NCBI GenBank assembly: GCA_947628495.1 | Contig: CANRAC010000015.1 | Coordinates: 1 to 13,480, forward strand | Source: an uncultured Bacilli bacterium | GTDB lineage: Bacteria; Bacillota_I; Bacilli_A; RF39; UBA660 | Direction: 5' to 3' | DNA: 13,480 nucleotides | Shown: piece after piece, positions 6,285 through 12,476 of the stretch | How positions within the stretch are numbered: the first letter of the stretch is position 1 | How the letters are laid out: the number at the start of each line of letters is the position of its first letter | Notes under the pieces: generated by a model | What the model was told of the DNA's origin: nothing | What the model saw: the letters and a program-made list of their open reading frames with translations, nothing else | Database searches by the model: none | Program-made: the position numbers and the translations under genes

Positions 6285-6638
6285 ATGAATAAAAAAGAAG
6301 AATTTAAACGTTTCGCTTCTTTACATCCGGAACTTGTTAAGTATATTAAAAATGGCAATATGAGTTGGCAAAAATTTTATGAAATATATGACATTTATGG
6401 GGAAGATAGTAATGCCTGGAAAGAGTATATAAATGATAATACCATTTCTAATAATGGCATTAAAGGGATAACACAAATGGTTAAAAATGTTGATATGGAT
6501 AGTATTCAAAAACATATAAATACGGCTCAAAAAGCTTTAGGGTTTATTTCCGAATTAACTACTAAAAATGCTTCTCCGGCTTCTATAGCAAAAGGGCCGA
6601 CAACTCCTAGACCTTTAAATAAATTTTTTGAGGATTAA
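6285..6638 (+). CDS. ylbD: YlbD-like (putative spore coat) protein
   Basis: This 117-residue protein matches the YlbD family, annotated as a putative spore coat protein from B. subtilis. The N-terminal block is characteristic: EFKRFASLHPELVKYIKNG, MSWQKFYEIYDIYGEDSNAWKEYI. A central helix (about residues 65-95) is followed by a low-complexity tail rich in Ala, Pro and Thr. There is no signal peptide or membrane segment. AGGTGG at 6274-6279 supports the start. It is 3 bases upstream of ylbE, the B. subtilis order. Whether this organism sporulates cannot be told from the window, so the coat role is a family-level annotation only. Confidence 0.8.
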   Translation: MNKKEEFKRFASLHPELVKYIKNGNMSWQKFYEIYDIYGEDSNAWKEYINDNTISNNGIKGITQMVKNVDMDSIQKHINTAQKALGFISELTTKNASPASIAKGPTTPRPLNKFFED

Positions 6639-6641
6639 ATT

Positions 6642-6863
6642 ATGCAAAAGAGTTTACAAATAAAATTTAAAGAAAATCCGAAAATGAAAGAATATTTAAA
6701 GCTCAATTCGCATTGGTATAAAGAATTAAATAGAAGTCCGAGCAATTATAAAAAATTTGAAAATGCGATGAAGGATTTATATAAAATTAGAACTACTGAT
6801 AAAATAAATGATGCCCTTGAAAATATCGATTTAATTAGTAGTGTTTTAAATGTTTTAAATTGA
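6642..6863 (+). CDS. ylbE: YlbE-like protein
   Basis: A 73-residue protein with the YlbE-family core: an N-terminal helix ending LKLNSHWYKELNRSPSNYKKFENAMKDLY. The HWYxxLxRxP element is the best landmark. The function is unknown in all organisms that I know of. It lacks its own promoter; the Shine-Dalgarno GAGG lies in the last codons of ylbD, indicating coupled translation. The stop TGA is followed at once by TAA and begins the terminator stem. Confidence 0.75.
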   Translation: MQKSLQIKFKENPKMKEYLKLNSHWYKELNRSPSNYKKFENAMKDLYKIRTTDKINDALENIDLISSVLNVLN

Positions 6864-6893
6864 TAAAGTTCTATTGACTTTGTCTTTTTTTTT
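6862..6893 (+). terminator. ylbDE terminator
   Basis: GATAAAGT (6862-6869) pairs with ACTTTGTC (6877-6884) across a 7-base loop, followed by nine Ts. Its right arm overlaps the -35 box of the next promoter. Confidence 0.85.
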
Positions 6894-6903
6894 GTTATAT
6901 AAT
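6875..6903 (+). promoter_or_regulatory. Prepilin gene promoter
   Basis: TTGACT (6875-6880) and TATAAT (6898-6903), spacer 17. This is the closest match to the SigA consensus in the window. It gives a leader of about 16 bases that begins next to AAGGAG. Confidence 0.85.
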
Positions 6904-6925
6904 TGTAACATAAGGAGAGATATAA

Positions 6926-7372
6926 ATGGGGAAGACTAAATTAAATAAAAAAGGTTTTACTTTAATAGAGTTATTAGCAGTAATCGTTATTTTAGCAATT
7001 TTAATTTTGTTAGCTATGCCTAGTGTTTTAAATATTATGGAAAATGCAAGAAAGAATGCATTTATTACAGAAGCACAATCCTTTGTAAAAGCGGCAAATA
7101 CTAAGTATGCTCAGAATGTCTTAGATAAAACAGAAGATGATTTATGTTATGATATAACAGATTTGCCTGTTGATAAAGACTTTAATGGTTATTCAGGAAG
7201 TATAAAGGTAGCAATAGATAAAGATACAGGAAAAGCAACATATACTATATGGTTATCTAATGGGGATTATAGTATAGAAAACAAAAAATCAACAGAACTT
7301 AAAGCTGAAGAATTGGGTACAGCCGAAACAGTAAGTAATGCTTGTGACAATTCTAGTGGTGGAGGAGCTTAA
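6926..7372 (+). CDS. Type IV pilin-like (prepilin) protein
   Basis: The 148-residue protein has a textbook class III signal: LNKKG|FTLIELLAVIVILAILILLAMP, with cleavage predicted after Gly10 and the pilin Glu at position +5. The hydrophobic helix spans about residues 11-31. The rest is a short exported globular domain with two cysteines, Cys74 and Cys140, that could form a disulphide enclosing the C-terminal region, and it ends in a Ser/Gly-rich tail SSGGGA. It is a single-gene unit with its own strong promoter and terminator. No prepilin peptidase, assembly ATPase or platform protein is in the window, so the assembly system (competence-like pseudopilus or type IV pilus) must be elsewhere. 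Major versus minor pilin is not decidable, although the strong promoter suggests abundant expression. Confidence 0.88.
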   Translation: MGKTKLNKKGFTLIELLAVIVILAILILLAMPSVLNIMENARKNAFITEAQSFVKAANTKYAQNVLDKTEDDLCYDITDLPVDKDFNGYSGSIKVAIDKDTGKATYTIWLSNGDYSIENKKSTELKAEELGTAETVSNACDNSSGGGA

Positions 7373-7376
7373 TTGG

Positions 7377-7400
7377 CAAGTGTCAATCACTTGTTTTTTT
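7377..7400 (+). terminator. Prepilin gene terminator
   Basis: CAAGTG (7377-7382), loop TCAAT, CACTTG (7388-7393), then seven Ts. Confidence 0.85.
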
Positions 7401-7431
7401 CTACCATAAAATATTAAAATAATGGTATACT
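7391..7431 (+). promoter_or_regulatory. Promoter region of the zinc-ribbon protein gene
   Basis: Two alternatives are visible. TTGTTT (7391-7396), inside the preceding terminator, is 18 bases from TAAAAT (7415-7420). Alternatively TATACT (7426-7431) carries an upstream TGG extended -10 element and has no good -35. I cannot choose between them. Confidence 0.5.
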
Positions 7432-7465
7432 AATATTAGTGTGAATATTAATAAGGAGTGATTAT

Positions 7466-8146
7466 ATGTTATGTCCTAGATGTAATAGTGAAAATGAAGC
7501 GGGTGAAAAATTTTGTCGTCATTGTGGAGCTCCTTTAGTAGATACAGAACTATTTATGTCTGAAAAAGAAAGAAAAATTAGAAAAAAAGAAATTAAAAGA
7601 TTAGAAAAACAAAAAGAAAGAGAAGAACGTTTAAAGAATAATAACGGAGTACCTAGAAGAACATATACTTTAAATGAAACAGCATATCAAAGAAATTATA
7701 TAAGTATGGTTATAAGTTTAGCTAAGTCTTTAGTTGTTTTAATAGTAATTTTAATTTTGGTATATTTTATAGGAAATTATGTTTTAAAAGTTGTTGCGGA
7801 AAAGACTGATCATTATGGTGTAGGGGGTACAAATATTGCTTCAGTTAATTATGTTTTAGGTGATCGACCTATTAAAAAGGTAAAATATAGTTATGATAAT
7901 GGTCTTAAGGTTGAATATATATTTGAAAATATCGATAATGTCAGTACTGATTTAAATAAATATGTAGCGTATTTAATGGAACATAATAAATTTGTAATTG
8001 ATGGTTCATTTGATTTATCTTTAGAAAATGGAACCGCCAAACTTTATGCGCAACCTACAACATTAAATGAAGATAAAATAATAATGGAGTTAAGTTGGAC
8101 CAAAGATAGTTATTCCTTTGTTTTGTATAAGCAAAAAAGCATTTAA
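7466..8146 (+). CDS. Zinc-ribbon single-pass membrane protein, unknown function
   Basis: The 226-residue protein has three parts. A cytoplasmic N-terminal zinc ribbon carries Cys3, Cys6, Cys17 and Cys20 (CPRC...CRHC). A strongly charged helix at about residues 32-58 (KERKIRKKEIKRLEKQKE) is probably a coiled coil. One transmembrane helix covers about 82-107, followed by an extracellular domain of about 115 residues containing YVLGDRPIKKVKYSYDNG and the segment SLENGTAKLYAQPTT. There is no cleavable signal. The start is set by AAGGAG at 7453-7458. It is a single-gene unit with its own terminator. Zinc-ribbon plus TM proteins of this layout are common in Firmicutes, but I do not recognise the outer domain and assign no function. 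Confidence 0.8.
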   Translation: MLCPRCNSENEAGEKFCRHCGAPLVDTELFMSEKERKIRKKEIKRLEKQKEREERLKNNNGVPRRTYTLNETAYQRNYISMVISLAKSLVVLIVILILVYFIGNYVLKVVAEKTDHYGVGGTNIASVNYVLGDRPIKKVKYSYDNGLKVEYIFENIDNVSTDLNKYVAYLMEHNKFVIDGSFDLSLENGTAKLYAQPTTLNEDKIIMELSWTKDSYSFVLYKQKSI

Positions 8147-8170
8147 ACAAGTTTTAAAACTTGTTTTTTT
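8145..8170 (+). terminator. Terminator of the zinc-ribbon protein gene
   Basis: AAACAAG (8145-8151) and CTTGTTT (8160-8166) around a TTTTAAAA centre, with Ts to 8170. The stop codon overlaps the stem, and the right arm supplies the -35 of the nfo promoter. Confidence 0.8.
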
Positions 8171-8189
8171 ATAATCTTTTTGAGATAAT
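8161..8189 (+). promoter_or_regulatory. nfo promoter
   Basis: TTGTTT (8161-8166) and GATAAT (8184-8189), spacer 17, nested in the preceding terminator. The predicted start near 8196 falls at the Shine-Dalgarno GGGTGG itself. Confidence 0.55.
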
Positions 8190-8206
8190 TTTAGTGGGTG
8201 GTTGAA

Positions 8207-9118
8207 TTGTTAATAATTGGATCTCATGTTTCATTTAGTAATATGCAATTGTTAGGAAGTTTAAAAGAAGCTTTAAGTTATGGAGCAAATACCTTTATGT
8301 TTTATACGGGGGCACCGACAAATACCGTAAGAAAGCCTATTAATGAAATTTTTACAACCGAAGCTTATGAACTAATGAATGAAAACAACATTAAGTTAAA
8401 AGATATAATTTGTCATGCGCCTTATATTGTTAATTTAGCTAATCGCTCTAACGAAGATAAATATAATTTTAGTGTTAATTTTCTTAAAAGTGAAATTAGT
8501 CGATGTGAACAATTAGGAATAACAAGATTAGTATTGCATCCGGGAAGTGCTGTTGGTATTTCGAAAGAAGAGGGAATAGAAAATATAGTTAATGGCTTAA
8601 ATCAAATTCTTTATCCCGAATGTAAAGTAACAATTCTTTTAGAAACTATGGCCGGAAAAGGCAGTGAACTAGGCTGTGATTTAGAAGAAATTCAAAAAAT
8701 CATTAACGGAGTGGATAATAAAAATTGTATTGGTGTTTGCCTAGATACATGTCACTTAAATGATGCTGGTTATGATATGCAAGATTTTGATACTTATTTA
8801 AATGAATTTGATCAAATTATTGGCCTTGATAAAATAGGTTGTATTCATATCAACGATAGCAAAAATACAAAAGGTTCACATAAAGATCGCCATGCCAATA
8901 TTGGCTTTGGCACTTTAGGATTTACAACTTTAAATAATATTGTATATAATCCTAAATTGGAAAATATTCCTAAAATATTAGAAACGCCTTATATTGGGGA
9001 TACGGATGAAGATAAAGAACGTCTTTATCCTCCTTATAAGTTTGAAATAGAAATGTTTAAAAATAAACAGTTTGATCAAGACGTTTTAAATAAAATAAGA
9101 GCTTATTATAAAAAGTAA
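8207..9118 (+). CDS. nfo: Endonuclease IV (AP endonuclease, TIM barrel, three zinc)
   Basis: It cleaves DNA 5' to abasic sites in base excision repair. The start is taken as TTG 8207, giving MLIIGSHVSF, which matches the family start (MLKIGSHVSM in B. subtilis); GTG 8198 upstream is also open but leaves no room for the GGGTGG site. The product is 303 residues, the usual length for the Gram-positive form. All nine metal ligands are visible: His70, His111 (LHPGS), Glu146 (LETMAG), Asp180 and His183 (CLDTCHLNDAG), His214 (HINDS), Asp227 and His229 (KDRHANIG), Glu259 (ILETPY). With mutM and polA it completes a local base-excision-repair set. It forms an operon with the next, unrecognised gene. 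Confidence 0.96.
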   Translation: MLIIGSHVSFSNMQLLGSLKEALSYGANTFMFYTGAPTNTVRKPINEIFTTEAYELMNENNIKLKDIICHAPYIVNLANRSNEDKYNFSVNFLKSEISRCEQLGITRLVLHPGSAVGISKEEGIENIVNGLNQILYPECKVTILLETMAGKGSELGCDLEEIQKIINGVDNKNCIGVCLDTCHLNDAGYDMQDFDTYLNEFDQIIGLDKIGCIHINDSKNTKGSHKDRHANIGFGTLGFTTLNNIVYNPKLENIPKILETPYIGDTDEDKERLYPPYKFEIEMFKNKQFDQDVLNKIRAYYKK

Positions 9119-9131
9119 GGAGGAATTGGTA

Positions 9132-9704
9132 ATGGCTTATTATTATGTACCACTTGAACAAATAAAAAGAGGAAAAGACCTTAATAAAAAGGAGACGTAT
9201 TTTGGCTACGCCCCCTGGGTTGAATCACCTTATAATAGAATTAAATATAAAGAAAGTGGATATGATTTATTTTTAATTGTTGAATATAATTCATCAGATA
9301 AAGAAAAGGCAATAGAAATATTAACTGGTAAAGAAATTCCTATTCTTTCGGCCACTGTGAAAGGTGGTCAATTATATAATATTCACTGTAAACAAAAAAA
9401 TCCTCATACTTATATTAGGAATATAATAGTGAGTGATATAGATGGACCTTGGAAAGACGAAGATACTTTTAATGAAAAAAATAATTTACAAAATATGGAA
9501 TATCGTCAGGCTAAACATATTTTAGAATTATATAAACAAAGATTTACTAAAGAAAGTTTAAGTCTGCTTTTAGATAATTTATTTTTAGAAGGAGAAAATA
9601 TAATTAAAGAAAATATGGCTTTAAAGAAAAGTCAAGAAGAGCAAGAAAAGCAAGAAGAACAAGAAATTGAACAAATGATTTATGCTTTAAAAAACCATTC
9701 CTAA
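9132..9704 (+). CDS. Uncharacterised protein co-transcribed with nfo
   Basis: I do not recognise this 190-residue protein. ATG 9132 is chosen because AAGGAGG at 9117-9123, overlapping the nfo stop, is 8 bases away; TTG 9126 would be too close. It begins MAYYYVPLEQIKRGKDLNKK, with a soluble-looking N-terminal half (aromatic-rich FGYAPWVESPYNRIKY, then LFLIVEYNSSDKEKA) and no signal or membrane segment. The C-terminal third is helical and very charged, with the repeated triplet QEE/QEK near residues 168-177, predicted coiled coil. Its placement behind nfo might suggest a repair link, but operon membership alone is weak evidence. It ends convergently with the DUF2624-like gene, overlapping it by 4 bases. 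Confidence 0.75.
   Translation: MAYYYVPLEQIKRGKDLNKKETYFGYAPWVESPYNRIKYKESGYDLFLIVEYNSSDKEKAIEILTGKEIPILSATVKGGQLYNIHCKQKNPHTYIRNIIVSDIDGPWKDEDTFNEKNNLQNMEYRQAKHILELYKQRFTKESLSLLLDNLFLEGENIIKENMALKKSQEEQEKQEEQEIEQMIYALKNHS
9633..9659 (+). repeat. Three 9-base coding repeats (CAAGAARAR)
   Basis: CAAGAAGAG, CAAGAAAAG and CAAGAAGAA follow directly on each other and encode QEE-QEK-QEE in the charged tail of the gene downstream of nfo. Such short purine repeats can change copy number by slippage. Confidence 0.7.
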
Positions 9705-9726
9705 TTTAAGAATGGTTTAAATTTTT
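9692..9726. terminator. Shared bidirectional terminator for the convergent genes
   Basis: AAACCATTC (9692-9700) and GAATGGTTT (9710-9718) form a perfect 9-bp stem. The loop holds both stop codons (TAA on +, TAG on -). Leftwards the stem leads into six Ts; rightwards into TTTAAATTTTT. The leftward signal is the stronger of the two. Confidence 0.75.
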
Positions 9727-9964
9727 CCGAATACTCTTTAAAGAGTATTTTTATTTTTTCAAAATTATCGCTACTATAGTGATTTTTATAAGCTTCTAAA
9801 TTAAAAGTATCATAATTTTTAATAATATCTTTCCAATTAGTTTTGATAAAATCATAAGTAAAATCAAGCTCTTGGGGACTTAATACAATATTATGCATTA
9901 AAGCAAAACTAGTAACTTGTTCTTTTGTTAATTTTGAAATATAGTTTTTGATTAAATTATCCAT
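9701..9964 (-). CDS. DUF2624-like (YqfT-like) small protein
   Basis: An 87-residue soluble protein, MDNLIKNYISKLTKEQVTSF..., with the layout of DUF2624: LTKEQVTSFALMHNIVLSPQELDFTYDFIKTNWKDIIKN, then a helix ending LFKEYSEKFKPF. In B. subtilis the corresponding gene yqfT lies next to yqfS (nfo), which supports the call by context. The function is unknown. AGGTGA on the - strand, 6 bases before the ATG, supports the start. Here it is convergent to nfo rather than co-directional. The assignment rests on resemblance plus neighbourhood and is moderate. Confidence 0.6.
   Translation of the reverse strand: MDNLIKNYISKLTKEQVTSFALMHNIVLSPQELDFTYDFIKTNWKDIIKNYDTFNLEAYKNHYSSDNFEKIKILFKEYSEKFKPFLN
9730..9756 (+). 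terminator. Second rightward terminator-like palindrome inside the DUF2624-like gene
   Basis: AATACTCTTTAAAGAGTATT is a 20-base perfect palindrome followed by TTTATTTTTT on the + strand. It lies in the coding part of the opposing gene and could back up termination of the nfo operon. It may simply be the codons for LFKEY. Confidence 0.4.
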
Positions 9965-9983
9965 TATTCACCTCACTTTAATA

Positions 9984-10012
9984 TTATGCTTTTGTATAGT
10001 TTTTTAGCATAA
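9984..10012. promoter_or_regulatory. Inverted repeat between the DUF2624-like and PBP genes
   Basis: TTATGCT and AGCATAA are a 7-bp dyad with 15 bases between them in the 74-base divergent spacer. No clear -35/-10 pair was found for either gene here, so the promoters are undefined; the dyad may be an operator or chance. Confidence 0.3.
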
Positions 10013-10038
10013 AACAAATAATAATAATAGGTGATTTT

Positions 10039-12018
10039 ATGCGCAGGACTAAAAAAATTATAGCCTATGCTTTGGTAATAGGCATCTTTGTAATTGCAGG
10101 TATCAAAATTTATTCTTTAAATACTGTAAATAGAAATTACTATACAAAATTATTAAGTGCTAAACAAGAGAAAATTATCACGCTTGCTTCGGCTCCGCGT
10201 GGACGCATTCTAGATCGCAATGGCAATATTTTAGTAGATAATATTGGGGTAAAGACTATTGTTTATAAAAAAAATGTGGATACTAAACCTAAGGACGAAA
10301 TTACCATTGCGCGCCGTCTGGCGGATATTTTAAGTATGGAATATATTGAAAAAATTAATGAAGTTAAAGAATATTATCTCATTTTAAATCAAGATAAAAC
10401 TGATAAACTAGTTACTAAAGAAGAATATGAAAAAGTGCAAAATCGTAAACTTAAAACGAGCGATTTAAAAAAGTTAAAATTGCAAAGAATCACTGAGGAA
10501 ATGTTAAATGAATTAGATACGAAAGAAAGGTTAGCTGCTCATATTTATGCTTTAATGAATAAGGGATATAAATATGAGGTTAAAACAATTAAAGATGAAA
10601 ATGTGACGGAAGAAGAGTATGCGCAAGTAGTGGAAAGCAATATTCAAGGGGTGACTGGTAGTATTACTTGGGAACGTACTTATCCTTATGGATCTGTTTT
10701 AAAAAATATTTTAGGTTCTGTCTCTTCTAGTAAAACCGGCATACCGAGTGAAGTAAAAGATGAATATTTAAAAAAAGGTTACAGTTTAAATGATCGAGTT
10801 GGAATAAGTTATTTAGAGAAAGAATATGAAGAATATTTAAAAGGCCAAAAAGCGACTTATAAAGTTAATTCAGATAATACTTTAACACTTTTGACCCCTG
10901 AAAAAAGAGGGAATGATTTAGTATTAGCTATCGATATTAATATGCAAATGGATATTGAAAAAATTATGGAAGAGAAAATATTGGCGGGGAAAAAGTTGCC
11001 GAATACGGAATATTATAATCATGCTTATGTAATTGTTAGTAATCCGATAGATGGTTCCATCATTGCTTTTGCAGGAAAAAGATTAGACGCTAATACAGAA
11101 GAATTTAGTGATATAAATGAAAATATTATTACTTCTGCTTATACCGTGGGTTCGGTAGTCAAAGGGGCTTCACAGACGGTCGGCTATAAGAATAACTTAA
11201 TTATTCCTGATGGAAAAGTAGTAGACTCTTGTGTTAAATTACATTTTGTTCCCGAAAAATGTTCGTTTAAAAGGTTAGGGGTCTTAACGGACATCACTGC
11301 TTTAAAGTGGTCAAGTAACTATTATCAATTTTTGACAGCGATAAAATCTACAGGTAAAGCATATCATTATAATATGGATCTAAATGTTACTGGCGCCGAC
11401 TTTAAAAGATATCGAGATATTTTTGCCCAATATGGTCTAGGTGTTAAAACTGAGATTGATTTACCCAATGAACAGATTGGTTTAATTGGTTCCAAAGTAG
11501 CTGATGATTTGCTATTAAACTTAGCTATTGGGCAATACGACACTTACACGCCTATTGAACTTGTTCAGTATATTAATACAATTGCAAATAATGGCCAAAG
11601 AAAAAAATTAAGTTTAATGCAAAAAGTAGTTGATGAAAATGGGAAAGCTATATTAGAAAATAAAGGCCAAATTTTAAATGAAATTGATTTAGATGCCTAT
11701 TATTTTGCGCGAATTAAAGAGGGCTTTAGACAAGTTATAGATGGTGGTACTGGAAGAGGCTATACCGATTTAAAATGGAATCCTGCCGGAAAAACGGGAA
11801 CAAGTGAATCATTTTATGATAGTGATAATGATGGTGTAGCTGATGTAAAAACAATTACCATGTCTTATGCGATGTTTGCTCCTTTAGATAATCCTAAATA
11901 TAGTTTAGTAGTCATTTCGCCTAATGTTTCTCATGAAAATGGCAAAACGGAATACACGGCTTATATTAATAAGCATATAAGTACAGAAGTTTCAAAAATT
12001 CTCTTTGAAAATTATTAA
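10039..12018 (+). CDS. Class B penicillin-binding protein (PBP2/PbpA-PbpH type transpeptidase)
   Basis: This membrane-anchored D,D-transpeptidase cross-links peptidoglycan. At 659 residues it has a short cytoplasmic start, one TM helix at about 7-26, the PBP-dimer region beginning APRGRILDRNG (about 53-62), and a C-terminal transpeptidase domain. The active-site motifs are all present: SxxK as Ser372-Val-Val-Lys375 (VGSVVKGA, like the GSVVKGA of Bacillus PBP2a/PbpH), SxN as Ser425-Ser426-Asn427, and KTG(T) at 585-588. GSVVKGA points to the elongasome-type PbpA/PbpH branch rather than FtsI, though I cannot exclude an unusual FtsI. There is no PASTA domain. Sequence 453-467 (YGLGVKTEIDLPNEQ) is the usual conserved block. 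AGGTGA before TTTTATG sets the start. No terminator is seen between it and rpmG. Confidence 0.93.
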   Translation: MRRTKKIIAYALVIGIFVIAGIKIYSLNTVNRNYYTKLLSAKQEKIITLASAPRGRILDRNGNILVDNIGVKTIVYKKNVDTKPKDEITIARRLADILSMEYIEKINEVKEYYLILNQDKTDKLVTKEEYEKVQNRKLKTSDLKKLKLQRITEEMLNELDTKERLAAHIYALMNKGYKYEVKTIKDENVTEEEYAQVVESNIQGVTGSITWERTYPYGSVLKNILGSVSSSKTGIPSEVKDEYLKKGYSLNDRVGISYLEKEYEEYLKGQKATYKVNSDNTLTLLTPEKRGNDLVLAIDINMQMDIEKIMEEKILAGKKLPNTEYYNHAYVIVSNPIDGSIIAFAGKRLDANTEEFSDINENIITSAYTVGSVVKGASQTVGYKNNLIIPDGKVVDSCVKLHFVPEKCSFKRLGVLTDITALKWSSNYYQFLTAIKSTGKAYHYNMDLNVTGADFKRYRDIFAQYGLGVKTEIDLPNEQIGLIGSKVADDLLLNLAIGQYDTYTPIELVQYINTIANNGQRKKLSLMQKVVDENGKAILENKGQILNEIDLDAYYFARIKEGFRQVIDGGTGRGYTDLKWNPAGKTGTSESFYDSDNDGVADVKTITMSYAMFAPLDNPKYSLVVISPNVSHENGKTEYTAYINKHISTEVSKILFENY

Positions 12019-12032
12019 TAGTTTGATATAAT
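12005..12032 (+). promoter_or_regulatory. rpmG promoter
   Basis: TTGAAA (12005-12010), 16 bases, TATAAT (12027-12032). The -35 lies in the last codons of the PBP gene. Confidence 0.75.
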
Positions 12033-12064
12033 AGATTTGCGTTTATTTAAAGGAGGGAAGTATT

Positions 12065-12229
12065 ATGGCTAAAAATGAAAATAGAAATGATGTTGGACTA
12101 AAATGTAGTGAATGTAAAAACATCAATTATTTTACAAGTAAAAATAAAAAGAATACTCCAGAAAAATTAGAACAAAAGAAATTTTGTAAACATTGTCGTA
12201 AGACAACTATACATAAAGAAGTAAAATAG
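12065..12229 (+). CDS. rpmG: 50S ribosomal protein L33, zinc-binding form
   Basis: This short gene encodes 54 residues: MAKNENRNDVGLKCSECKN, then INYFTSKNKKNTPEKLEQKKFCKHCRKTTIHKEVK. The L33 signature NYFTxKNKxNxPEKLExKKFC is clear, and Cys14, Cys17, Cys41 and Cys44 form the zinc-binding (C+) knuckles. The N-terminus is a few residues longer than in B. subtilis L33. AAAGGAGGG just upstream is a very strong ribosome-binding site. It is followed without a terminator by the 75-residue gene and efp, so these three are probably one operon with a translation theme. Confidence 0.95.
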   Translation: MAKNENRNDVGLKCSECKNINYFTSKNKKNTPEKLEQKKFCKHCRKTTIHKEVK

Positions 12230-12248
12230 TATTATAATGGAGGTTTTT

Positions 12249-12476
12249 ATGAAAGAAATATTAATAAAATATAAAGAAGTATTATTAGGCCAAAAACGAG
12301 TAGAACCAATTGGTAATAGTTGTTTTTATAGTGAAGAAGAAAAATATATTCCTAATTTAGCTACTCAAAAAAATCAATTAAATGATACTAATAAAAATTA
12401 TCAAACATCTAAAGGATATTCACGTATTCTTGGTAATAATAAATATCCATATTACGAAAAAAGAGGTGCTAAATAA
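12249..12476 (+). CDS. Unrecognised 75-residue protein between rpmG and efp
   Basis: I do not recognise this small protein. ATG 12249 is preferred over 12237 because GGAGG at 12239-12243 lies 5 bases upstream of it and would fall inside a gene starting at 12237. The product starts MKEILIKYKEVLLGQKRVEPIG, has a polar Asn/Gln-rich middle (ATQKNQLNDTNKNYQTSK) and ends in an aromatic, basic tail YSRILGNNKYPYYEKRGAK. There is no signal, membrane segment or metal motif; a single Cys at residue 24. Its stop codon overlaps the efp start (TAATG), so translation of the two is coupled. The position between two ribosome-related genes hints at a translation-associated role, but nothing in the protein shows it. 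Confidence 0.7.
   Translation: MKEILIKYKEVLLGQKRVEPIGNSCFYSEEEKYIPNLATQKNQLNDTNKNYQTSKGYSRILGNNKYPYYEKRGAK

Noticed and set aside
6321..6530. 69-codon open frame on the - strand
   Set aside because: It is fully antisense to the well-supported ylbD, has no family resemblance and looks like a shadow frame.
5809..6863. TGA read as tryptophan (Mollicutes-type code)
   Set aside because: yceD must stop at TGA 5809-5811 because reading through would run out of frame over rpmF, and tryptophans are encoded by TGG throughout.
8207..12018. A co-located DNA-repair/cell-wall defence system
   Set aside because: nfo, the unrecognised gene, the DUF2624-like gene and the PBP gene are on different units with separate ends and no defence domains; the proximity looks like ordinary chromosomal packing.
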